Shown here: positions 41,980 to 49,186 of the stretch, in pieces
Layout: every line of letters starts with the position of its first letter
How positions within the stretch are numbered: position 1 is the stretch's first letter
Origin: Candidatus Zixiibacteriota bacterium
Lineage (GTDB): Bacteria; Zixibacteria; MSB-5A5; GN15; JAAZOE01
Direction: 5' to 3'
Length of the DNA: 64,000 bases
Assembly: GCA_030668485.1 (NCBI GenBank)
Contig: DAOUTW010000003.1
Span: 1 to 64,000 of the forward strand
Notes under the pieces: model-generated
Database searches by the model: none
What the model was told of the DNA's origin: nothing
The model's input: only the letters and a program-made list of their open reading frames with translations
Position numbers and translations under genes: made by a program

Positions 41980-44757
41980 ATGAATCGAAATTCTGTTATT
42001 TGTCTGATAGTAGCCCTTATAGCTTTCGTGTTTTCTTCACAAATATCGACGGCTGAAATATTACCCGGTGAAAATCCGCATCTTTTCCGTGATCAGCTTC
42101 ATCGAGATTACTCCAGATTTGAGTCAGCCGGGACCAATTTTACCTCCGAGGCGATGCCGAACGCCGTCGTCCGGTCCGAAAAAGCGACTATCGGATTTGA
42201 AGTTCTCATTTCCGAATCTGTAAGTCCGGCTAACTTTACTCAGAATAATGCCGCTATTGCAGCTCTTTCCGGTGGCCGGACCGCCGTCGTCTGGGAAGAT
42301 GACCGTCAGGGACCGACCGCATGTTTCATCCAATTCTTTGATGATAACGGAAATGCTTTGGGTGAAAATCAGGTCGTTGCATCTCGATTGGATTCAAAAG
42401 CGATCGACCCCCAAATATGCCCCGATACCAATGGCAATTTCTATTTAATCTGGCGCGAAGATATCAGTGGCTATCTGAAGGCGATACTTCTCGACTCCCT
42501 GGCCGAACCTGTTAATTCCGTCTTCTACATATCCGATACTACCGCTCCAAGCTATGCCGGCGAATATGATGTCGCCTGCCTTCCCGACGGTCGTCTGGTG
42601 GTGGTCTGGGAAGACTATTCGCCTCAAAATAATATCGCTTTTCAACTTTTTACTCCCGCGGGCGCTCCCTCCACAGTCAAGACTCTGGCCAACAGCGATG
42701 GTCTGGACATCAGACATTGGTCCCCTAAAATTGCTGTCGCCGATGATGGCGGATTCGCCATCGTTTGGGAGGACCCCCGCAACGGCTTTGCCGACATTTT
42801 CTTCCGGCGTTTCAATGCTCTCGGTCTTCCCGCCGATCCGGAATTCTCTCTGGCGGATGGCGACGCCCCCGATTCCGGTCGTTTCTTACCCTCGCTGACC
42901 TATAGTTCTTCCGATGGTTATACCGCCGCCTGGGTCGATCTGCGCAATAAGCAAAATATCTATATGCAGCGAGTATCGGCAACAGGCGCCTTGATTGGAG
43001 GTAATCTCTGGTTGACGTTTGCAACCGCCGACTTCCCCAATTGGGAGGTTGATCTGGATGTCAACTCATCCGGGAACCTGCTGGCCGTATGGACGCTATA
43101 CGCCATTGACAAATCAATCATGCTGCAGAGGTTTTCGTCCGGCGTTCAGTTCGACGGTGTTCCTCGGGCGGTCTCATCCGAAGATGAAAATCTTAAATAT
43201 GATCCGGTGATTACTGGGAATTTCTCCGGAAACACAGCCGCAGCCTGGACCGACGAAAGTGCCGGTTCGGACGATATCAATATCGCCTTTCTGGCCGCAG
43301 ACGGCACTGAAATCTTTCCGAGTTCTATCGTCAATGACGATACCGCCGGAAGCCCCTCTATTGAACCGCAGGTTATCGACTTCGATCAATATGAGTGGGC
43401 GATTGTGTTCACCGATATGCGCCGTGACGGTGGCGATATCATGCATCAAAGATTATATGTCGGCGGAGATCGGGTCGGTGGCAACCGCATTATCAATTCC
43501 GACCCTCCGGGCGGTATCCAATCACAACCGCAGGTTGCTTCCAACCGGGAACATCTCCTGTTTAGCTGGACCGATGAACGTCAGGGGACAGTCAGCGGCC
43601 AGAATATTTTCTGCCGATTCTCACGGCCGCATTACTCGGTCACCGATGAAATCGTTGTCAATGATGATTATGCCGGATCATACGCTCATTATAATTCCGA
43701 CTGTGTCATAAAAACCGATGGTTCCGCCCTGGTGGTCTGGACCGATACCAGAACCGGCGTGCCGCATATCTATGGACAGCTTTTCGATCAGGATTTTGAA
43801 AAAAACGGTCCCAATTTCCTCATCGGACCGGACGCCCCGATGGAAACCGGTGAAATGGCCGCCGTTTCTATTGACGGCGATGGAACTTTTATCGTCGGCT
43901 ACCTGAACCGTCTTAATCCTTCCGGCCCTTCGGTCGAATTCAAACAGATCACTGTCGGTGGTACCGTCACAGGACTTTTCTATTTTGCTTCGGACCAAGG
44001 CGATTTCCGGATCGACGGTTTTGACGGCAAGGCTAACGGAAGCAACCAGGTCGTGCTGGCCTGGCATGCCGTCGATGCCGGTATATCCGAACTGTATCTC
44101 ACCGCTCTTGATTATTCCGGGGCTATAGTCTCGCCGACGCAGGTTATACCGGATGACGCCGACTACAGCGTCGGAATGCCCGATTTATCGGTCGATGAAT
44201 CAGGCAGTTTCCTCGTTGCCTGGCTCCACTCCAACACTGCGGACACCGAACCTTTTGCCAAATATTATTCTTCCGACTTCAATCCGGTCGCACCGTCACA
44301 ACCAGTCACTTCGGTATACGGTATGGAGATGCAATATGTAATGGCTCCCGCAACAGCTACCTACCATGGAAAAGGTGTCTTTGTATGGAGTGACTCGCGG
44401 GGAGACGGGATGCAAATCTACGCCTCGCAGGAATTATATGATGCGACCGACGTCGATGACGATGCGGCTCAAATACCGGCAAGCTTCGACTTGAAACAAA
44501 ACTACCCCAATCCGTTCAACCCCTCGACCGTTATCCGGTTTTCAATGTCCCGGGCCGGTCATGTCAGGCTGAACGTGTTCAACCTCCTGGGGCAAAAGGT
44601 CCGTACCCTGGCCGATCATGATTATCCGGTAGGAAATCACAGTGTCAACTGGGATGGAAACGACGATAATGGCCGGACCGTCGCCTCCGGTATTTACCTC
44701 TATAGAATTGAAAGCGGGAACCAGGTCCGGGCCCGTAAAATGACGCTCCTAAAATAA
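41980..44757 (+). CDS. Large secreted protein with type IX secretion sorting domain
   Basis: A 925-residue exported protein. ATG 41980 gives the signal peptide MNRNSVICLIVALIAFVFSS and has AGGGA upstream. Most of the chain consists of beta-propeller-like repeats with the pattern ...VVWEDxRxG..DIFxQ.F... (AVVWEDDRQGPTACFIQFFD, FAIVWEDPRNGFADIFFRRF, ALVVWTDTRTGVPHIYGQLF). The last 90 residues are a T9SS type A (FlgD-like) sorting domain: NYPNPFNPSTVIRFSM, VFNLLGQKVRTL, SGIYLYRI and a basic end ARKMTLLK. It is exported through the Sec and type IX systems and anchored or released at the surface. It lies 17 bp before the M23-like gene. Confidence 0.9.
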   Translation: MNRNSVICLIVALIAFVFSSQISTAEILPGENPHLFRDQLHRDYSRFESAGTNFTSEAMPNAVVRSEKATIGFEVLISESVSPANFTQNNAAIAALSGGRTAVVWEDDRQGPTACFIQFFDDNGNALGENQVVASRLDSKAIDPQICPDTNGNFYLIWREDISGYLKAILLDSLAEPVNSVFYISDTTAPSYAGEYDVACLPDGRLVVVWEDYSPQNNIAFQLFTPAGAPSTVKTLANSDGLDIRHWSPKIAVADDGGFAIVWEDPRNGFADIFFRRFNALGLPADPEFSLADGDAPDSGRFLPSLTYSSSDGYTAAWVDLRNKQNIYMQRVSATGALIGGNLWLTFATADFPNWEVDLDVNSSGNLLAVWTLYAIDKSIMLQRFSSGVQFDGVPRAVSSEDENLKYDPVITGNFSGNTAAAWTDESAGSDDINIAFLAADGTEIFPSSIVNDDTAGSPSIEPQVIDFDQYEWAIVFTDMRRDGGDIMHQRLYVGGDRVGGNRIINSDPPGGIQSQPQVASNREHLLFSWTDERQGTVSGQNIFCRFSRPHYSVTDEIVVNDDYAGSYAHYNSDCVIKTDGSALVVWTDTRTGVPHIYGQLFDQDFEKNGPNFLIGPDAPMETGEMAAVSIDGDGTFIVGYLNRLNPSGPSVEFKQITVGGTVTGLFYFASDQGDFRIDGFDGKANGSNQVVLAWHAVDAGISELYLTALDYSGAIVSPTQVIPDDADYSVGMPDLSVDESGSFLVAWLHSNTADTEPFAKYYSSDFNPVAPSQPVTSVYGMEMQYVMAPATATYHGKGVFVWSDSRGDGMQIYASQELYDATDVDDDAAQIPASFDLKQNYPNPFNPSTVIRFSMSRAGHVRLNVFNLLGQKVRTLADHDYPVGNHSVNWDGNDDNGRTVASGIYLYRIESGNQVRARKMTLLK

Positions 44758-44774
44758 AACCAGGTGGTAAACAC

Positions 44775-46223
44775 TTGATTTCGCTTCGTCGACTGATATT
44801 CACCTTATGCCTTCTCTTCGCCGGCAATGCGGCTGTATTTGCCATCGACTGGCCGACTACTCCCCAGGATCAATCCAAATCTCTCGGAAATTCCTATGGT
44901 GAATACCAGAACTATGGCAGTTACTCCTACTTACATCCCGGTATAGATATTCTTGCTCCGGCAGGAACCCCGGTCTACGCCGTCAAATCCGGCTATGTTA
45001 AAGCGGTTCTGACAATTTCCGCCGAACTTCACTGGCGCGTCGCTATTGGCGATTCGGCCGGAGCGGCCGAATGCGATGGCTGGCTCTACGCCCACCTGGA
45101 TGAGCCTACCATAGCTGTTTCCGAGGGAGAATGGATCGATGAAGGTCAGTACCTGGGCGATCTGGTTCATTGGCCGACAGCCGACTTCCACCATCTCCAT
45201 TTTGTGAAAATACGTAATTCCGGGATCACCTGGAGCTCCGACTGGGAATTTATAGCCAATCCCCTTGATGAACTCGAGGTTATCGATGATCTCCTTCCGC
45301 CCGTATTCCTCAACGCTTATGGAACCCAGCTATTTGCCTTCTGCCAGAATGAATCGGAGTCGTATTTCACCTTTGGTGAACCTTTAGCCGGAGATGTCGA
45401 TATTATCTGCCAGGCTGATGACCTGATCAACCATATCTGGCAGGTGGCGCCATACCGGCTGGAATATAAAATAGAGGGCGACTCATCCATCCCCTGGACC
45501 AATTCGGTCTGTTTCACCGGCCCGTTGAACTGGAGCGATAACGTCGATGTGATTTATCAGGATGACGCTTTCTGCGATTCTCGGGGTGATTATGATGACC
45601 GCTGGTTCTATTTCAATCTGACCAACTCCGATGGCGATTCACTTGTCGAAATTGAAGATCGGCAATTATCATGGAAGACAGCTAACTTCCATAACGGTCA
45701 ATACTCCGTCTACGCCCGAGCGTATGATCGCGCCGGAAATGTTACCACTGATTCGATGACCATCGATGTAGAAAATTATTTCGCTCTGAACGGCACGGTT
45801 AATATCAGCGACGGCAATCCTGATCTGGCCGGAACGGTAGCTACCATCTTATCCAGCAGTCAAGCCGACACCACCGACGGCGAGGCTGCCTTTTCAATGA
45901 CTATGATCGGCGGCGGCAGCCAGACGGTTCAGATTTCCAGATACGGATATATAACCGTCGATACCGTTCTGATGATGAATCAACATCATCAACTGGATGT
46001 CGTTCTCGATCCGGTGTTGTATGTGCATGGTGACGCCAATTATGATTCCGAGGTAAATGTCGGCGATGTCGTCTATATTATCGTCCACGTCTTCAAGGGT
46101 GGCTTGGCGCCGGTTCCGTTTATAGCCGGTGACGCCAATGCCGATGGCAGGGTCGATGTCGGTGATGCCGTCTACCTGATATATTATATTTTCCACAGCG
46201 GTCCCCCGCCCCCCGGAGCCTGA
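44775..46223 (+). CDS. M23-family peptidase-like secreted protein with dockerin-like pair
   Basis: A 482-residue exported protein starting at TTG 44775 (AGGTGG 7 bp upstream; no in-frame ATG nearby). Signal peptide MISLRRLIFTLCLLFAGNAAVFA. Residues 50-160 are a LytM/M23 zinc-metallopeptidase domain: the HxxxD motif in LHPGIDILAPAGTPVYAV and the HxH motif in HHLHFVKI, so the metal ligands are present. An Ig-like region and a carboxypeptidase-regulatory-like domain (LNGTVNISDGNPDLAGTVAT) follow, then two dockerin-like repeats (GDANYDSEVNVGD, GDANADGRVDVGD). It may cut peptidoglycan cross-links or glycine-rich proteins. Probably co-transcribed with the preceding gene. Confidence 0.85.
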   Translation: MISLRRLIFTLCLLFAGNAAVFAIDWPTTPQDQSKSLGNSYGEYQNYGSYSYLHPGIDILAPAGTPVYAVKSGYVKAVLTISAELHWRVAIGDSAGAAECDGWLYAHLDEPTIAVSEGEWIDEGQYLGDLVHWPTADFHHLHFVKIRNSGITWSSDWEFIANPLDELEVIDDLLPPVFLNAYGTQLFAFCQNESESYFTFGEPLAGDVDIICQADDLINHIWQVAPYRLEYKIEGDSSIPWTNSVCFTGPLNWSDNVDVIYQDDAFCDSRGDYDDRWFYFNLTNSDGDSLVEIEDRQLSWKTANFHNGQYSVYARAYDRAGNVTTDSMTIDVENYFALNGTVNISDGNPDLAGTVATILSSSQADTTDGEAAFSMTMIGGGSQTVQISRYGYITVDTVLMMNQHHQLDVVLDPVLYVHGDANYDSEVNVGDVVYIIVHVFKGGLAPVPFIAGDANADGRVDVGDAVYLIYYIFHSGPPPPGA

Positions 46224-46305
46224 TCGTGGTATCAACGCTGATTATTATCCCATGATATTGGAAGTGGTACCCAGACAAAAGCAGTACCCCGCCTCTGGCT
46301 GAACT

Positions 46306-47067
46306 CTAAAAATCGATGATATCGTATAGAAAGATGGCCGAGAAATCCTGGATAAAATGAGCCAGTACACATGGCCATAATGGTCGGGTCATCAGGTAAA
46401 GACCGCAGAACATAAGGCCGTAAAAAAACAAAAGAATCAATCCGCCGATACCCTGATAACTATGGCCGGAGGCAAAGGCGAAAGTTGACAGTATTACCGG
46501 AAGCACCCAGCTACTTTTGCGAAAAACTCCTTTAACCCGGGTCATTATATACCCGCGAAAGGCGGTTTCCTCGCAAACCGCCGCTGTAATCGATACCGCC
46601 AGCCACCACCAGATCGACTGCCGGGCCTGGTTCACAATCACGTCAACATCCTGACTGATGACGATACCGAATGAGGAGAGCCCCATTTGTAGTATCGAGA
46701 GAATTAGATTAGAGGCTATCAAAAAGCCGATGGCGCTCAATATGTCCTTGAATTTAGGTCTGACAAAACCGATCGACTTAAAATTCGAATTCTCGCGGTT
46801 TACACCCAGTGCCACCGCCAAAAAAATCAGCCATTGCATAATAATCGTCGGTAAATATAAAAAATAGACCGGGTCATAAAGGTCCCAGTCGATCTCGGCA
46901 TTATCAATAAAAAGTAAACTGAGACCGATAGTTGGCCAGAGAACGACCAGAAAGAATAAAAGAATATATGTTCCCAAACGGGGCTGGAATCCAGCCTCTG
47001 CCTCGTTGCCGTCCGGGCGATTTACGCCGTTGGGATCGTACCCGAATGTTTGCCCATACTCATTCAC
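46306..47067 (-). CDS. CPBP-family intramembrane metalloprotease
   Basis: A 253-residue inner-membrane protein with about eight helices, starting at GTG 47067 (AGGGA about 13 bp upstream, rather far). The CAAX protease/bacteriocin-processing signature is intact: EExxxR in VCEETAFRGYI, the FxxxH element FAFASGHSYQG and the second His in VLAHFIQD. Members act as type II prenyl endopeptidases or bacteriocin-immunity proteins; here no prenyl or bacteriocin context is visible. It diverges from the DNA-binding module at 47370, sharing the palindrome array between them. Confidence 0.85.
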   Translation of the reverse strand: MNEYGQTFGYDPNGVNRPDGNEAEAGFQPRLGTYILLFFLVVLWPTIGLSLLFIDNAEIDWDLYDPVYFLYLPTIIMQWLIFLAVALGVNRENSNFKSIGFVRPKFKDILSAIGFLIASNLILSILQMGLSSFGIVISQDVDVIVNQARQSIWWWLAVSITAAVCEETAFRGYIMTRVKGVFRKSSWVLPVILSTFAFASGHSYQGIGGLILLFFYGLMFCGLYLMTRPLWPCVLAHFIQDFSAIFLYDIIDF

Positions 47068-47216
47068 CGCAAATAAATTCCCTCAATATCGAAACCCTCT
47101 TTTTTATACTCGGCCCTTTTGCCGGTTTCTCTATCCTCCTGCCAAAGGTAAGATGCACTTCCTCTCCTGCAAAGTCAATTGTCGATTAAAAACTGCCATC
47201 ATAAATAACTCCATAT

Positions 47217-47261
47217 TTGTGAGCCACAATAATTGTGAGCCACAATAATTGTGATTCACAA
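47217..47261. promoter_or_regulatory. Array of three tandem 13-bp palindromes (TTGTG-N3-CACAA)
   Basis: Units at 47217, 47233 and 47249 have exact 16-bp spacing. The first two are TTGTGAGCCACAA and the third is TTGTGATTCACAA, with the 3-bp linker TAA between units. The 16-bp period is about 1.5 turns of B-DNA, so successive protein dimers would lie on alternating faces. The array sits between the CPBP gene and the HTH gene. It is most simply an operator array, though it also resembles plasmid iterons. Confidence 0.75.
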
Positions 47262-47369
47262 TCATGAAGAGACCATGTCCCCAAAACCGGCCAGACATAT
47301 GCGACTCATGGTTGATAGACATGTCGAGCGGTTTCCGCTATGATCCGGCCATGAAATGAAAGGTAAATC

Positions 47370-47873
47370 ATGAGCCGTGAACGAATCGTTTATCAGAATT
47401 GGATCGTGGAACTGGGGCGGGATCCGACAACCACCTGGGATGAACAATCCCGATCTCCCGACGGTTACAATCTTAAAATTATCAATGCCGTCAACCGGGC
47501 TTTAAGTTTGCTCGACGAAGATGAGGTTAGCTTCATTCGCGCTTTCTATATCCAGGGGCTGACTTGCCGGCAAATAAGCGTCGAGACCGAAAGAGCTATC
47601 TACAAACTGGAATCGCTACACAGGGGAGCGTTAAAGAAATTGAGGAAGAGCCTGCATCATCTCCTCGGCGAGAAATATCATATCCCGGAACCGGATAATC
47701 ATATCTGTCCGTTGTGTGCTCATCCCCGATCCGATGAGATAAACCGGCTCCTAAAATCCAAAACCGACCAGGAAACCTGGAAGCCGATCATCAGGATTCT
47801 CCGACGCAGATATGGCATAGTACTGTCAACAACCCAGATCCTGGTAGGACACCATAAATACCATATGATGTAG
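47370..47873 (+). CDS. Sigma-region-4-like HTH protein with C-terminal Cys/His motif
   Basis: A 167-residue protein. Residues 40-95 resemble a sigma-70 region 4/LuxR-like HTH (ALSLLDEDEVSFIRAFYIQG, LTCRQISVETERAIYKLESL, HRGALKKLRKSL), without a region 2. Residues 110-167 contain HICPLCAHPRSDEINRLL and end VGHHKYHMM, a possible zinc-binding CxxC...HxxxH set around a second HTH (IIRILRRRYGIVLSTTQIL). I know no named family. It is followed 12 bp later by a ribbon-helix-helix gene and preceded by a palindrome array, so it may be the DNA-binding protein acting there. Confidence 0.65.
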   Translation: MSRERIVYQNWIVELGRDPTTTWDEQSRSPDGYNLKIINAVNRALSLLDEDEVSFIRAFYIQGLTCRQISVETERAIYKLESLHRGALKKLRKSLHHLLGEKYHIPEPDNHICPLCAHPRSDEINRLLKSKTDQETWKPIIRILRRRYGIVLSTTQILVGHHKYHMM

Positions 47874-47885
47874 AATGGAGGAAAT

Positions 47886-48128
47886 ATGGATGAATTTAAA
47901 AAGTTGCGAGGAGATCATTGCCTGAGTGTCTTCGTTTCCCATGAATTGAAGGCCCGACTTATCGAGCTGGCGAAGAAATACGACCGGACTACGGCCGATA
48001 TCGTCAGGGCTCTGATGAAGATCGGTATACCGATGATGGAGGGGATAAGTGAGGCAGAAGAGATGATGACGAAGGAATATCTCGACCTTTTCAGAAAAAT
48101 GCGACAGGTGCGCAGGTTGAAAGATTAA
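47886..48128 (+). CDS. Ribbon-helix-helix-like DNA-binding protein
   Basis: An 80-residue protein, ATG 47886 with GGAGGAAAT upstream. LSVFVSHELKARLIELAKKY (strand plus helix) followed by TTADIVRALMKIGIPMM (second helix) is the Arc/CopG ribbon-helix-helix pattern. The tail EEMMTKEYLDLFRKMRQVRR is a charged helix. Forms a two-gene unit with the HTH protein. There is no toxin gene next to it, so an antitoxin role is not supported. A regulator or element-maintenance protein is more likely. Confidence 0.65.
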   Translation: MDEFKKLRGDHCLSVFVSHELKARLIELAKKYDRTTADIVRALMKIGIPMMEGISEAEEMMTKEYLDLFRKMRQVRRLKD

Positions 48129-48227
48129 CCATTTGATGGAGAATGATTTAAGGTACATCCTGACAGCTAATCAACATATTACCAACAATCTTATCCACAA
48201 TATAAAGTACCTATTTTGAGGTTCTGC

Positions 48228-48248
48228 CACAACATGTTGTGCTTTTTT
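48228..48248 (+). terminator. Palindrome CACAACATGTTGTG followed by a T-run
   Basis: A 14-bp perfect palindrome (48228-48241) is followed by CTTTTTTT. It can act as a weak terminator for the HTH/RHH pair. It carries the same CACAA/TTGTG half-sites as the array upstream of that pair, in outward order. Confidence 0.45.
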
Positions 48249-48270
48249 TAATTTATTGTAGTTTTTTATA

Positions 48271-48297
48271 TTGACACCGACGTATATATGATGTAAT
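48271..48297 (+). promoter_or_regulatory. Candidate promoter for thyX-nrdJ
   Basis: TTGACA (48271-48276) is a perfect -35 and TGTAAT (48292-48297) a good -10, but the spacer is only 15 bp. The remaining 180 bp to thyX hold no recognised riboswitch fold and no convincing small gene. Confidence 0.35.
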
Positions 48298-48480
48298 TAT
48301 CAATCTGTTTGCACTTGCAATTGAAGCTGGCTGATTAGGGGACTCGTACGGCGACGTTCATCGTCTTCTAAGTCATTCAGATATAACAAATTAAACCTTA
48401 AGGGAGCTATCTGTGGTCACCAGAAAAGTCTAAAAAAGTGATCAAAAAGTGACCGCCAACAACAGGGAATCAAGTATTTT

Positions 48481-49170
48481 ATGAGTGGAAAAACAGAAGT
48501 TCTGGAAAAAATGGATTACGGTAAGCTGGAAGCAAAACCACAGGTGGAGTTGATGGCCATTACGCCCAATGCGGAAGATGTTATCGAACGGGCTTGCCGC
48601 ACCTGCTATTTATCATTTCATCGCTATAATCCGCCGGCATCGACCGATGATCTGATCAAGAAAGTGATCCGCAAGAAACACCATTCGGTTCTGGAACATG
48701 CTATGGCAACCTTCCGTATCAAGGGTGGATCGCGGGTATTTACTCACGAACTGGTCAGGCACCGTTTGATGTCGCCATCCCAGGAATCGCAACGATACGT
48801 ACAATACGGAAAAACCAGGGATTTCGATCTGGTAGTGCCCCCGGAAATCAAGAAGACCGATTACTACGAACGATATATGAAACTCGCTTCGGAAACAGAA
48901 CGGCTGTATTCCGAGATGGTGGCAGCCGATATTCCCAAAGAGGATGCCCGGTATATTCTGCCCAACGGAACGACATCGGAAATAGTCGTTTCGGCCAATC
49001 TGCGCGAGTTCCGCCATATCTTCACAGTCCGGTGCCACCCGCGGGCGCACTGGGAAATCAGGCTGATATGCCTGGAAATGCTGCGCATCTTAAAACGCGA
49101 GACGCCCATTGTGTTTTGGGATTATGAAATTGACGAGACCGGGCATTGCGTAAAAATTTTGGACGAATAG
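48481..49170 (+). CDS. thyX: FAD-dependent thymidylate synthase ThyX
   Basis: A 229-residue flavoprotein that makes dTMP from dUMP with methylene-tetrahydrofolate and NADPH. The ThyX motif RHRxxSxxxxSxR is present as RHRLMSPSQESQR, together with KHHSVLEHA upstream and the C-terminal HPRAHWEIR. The ribosome binding site is weak (AGGGA 13 bp before ATG 48481). nrdJ follows 16 bp later, so dUMP/dNTP supply is under one transcript. No thyA is visible. Confidence 0.95.
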   Translation: MSGKTEVLEKMDYGKLEAKPQVELMAITPNAEDVIERACRTCYLSFHRYNPPASTDDLIKKVIRKKHHSVLEHAMATFRIKGGSRVFTHELVRHRLMSPSQESQRYVQYGKTRDFDLVVPPEIKKTDYYERYMKLASETERLYSEMVAADIPKEDARYILPNGTTSEIVVSANLREFRHIFTVRCHPRAHWEIRLICLEMLRILKRETPIVFWDYEIDETGHCVKILDE

Positions 49171-49186
49171 CAGCGGAGGACACCTC

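Noticed and set aside
47217-47261. Short regular repeats that could suggest a CRISPR array
   Set aside because: Units are 13-bp palindromes with 3-bp linkers; there are no spacers and no cas genes. An operator or iteron-like array fits better.
47886-48128. Ribbon-helix-helix protein as an antitoxin
   Set aside because: The gene next to it is an HTH/Cys-His protein, not a toxin, and no small toxin-like frame is present nearby.
48300-48480. Riboswitch upstream of thyX-nrdJ, for example cobalamin
   Set aside because: The leader is AT-rich and I could not find the conserved B12-box or a stable multi-stem fold.
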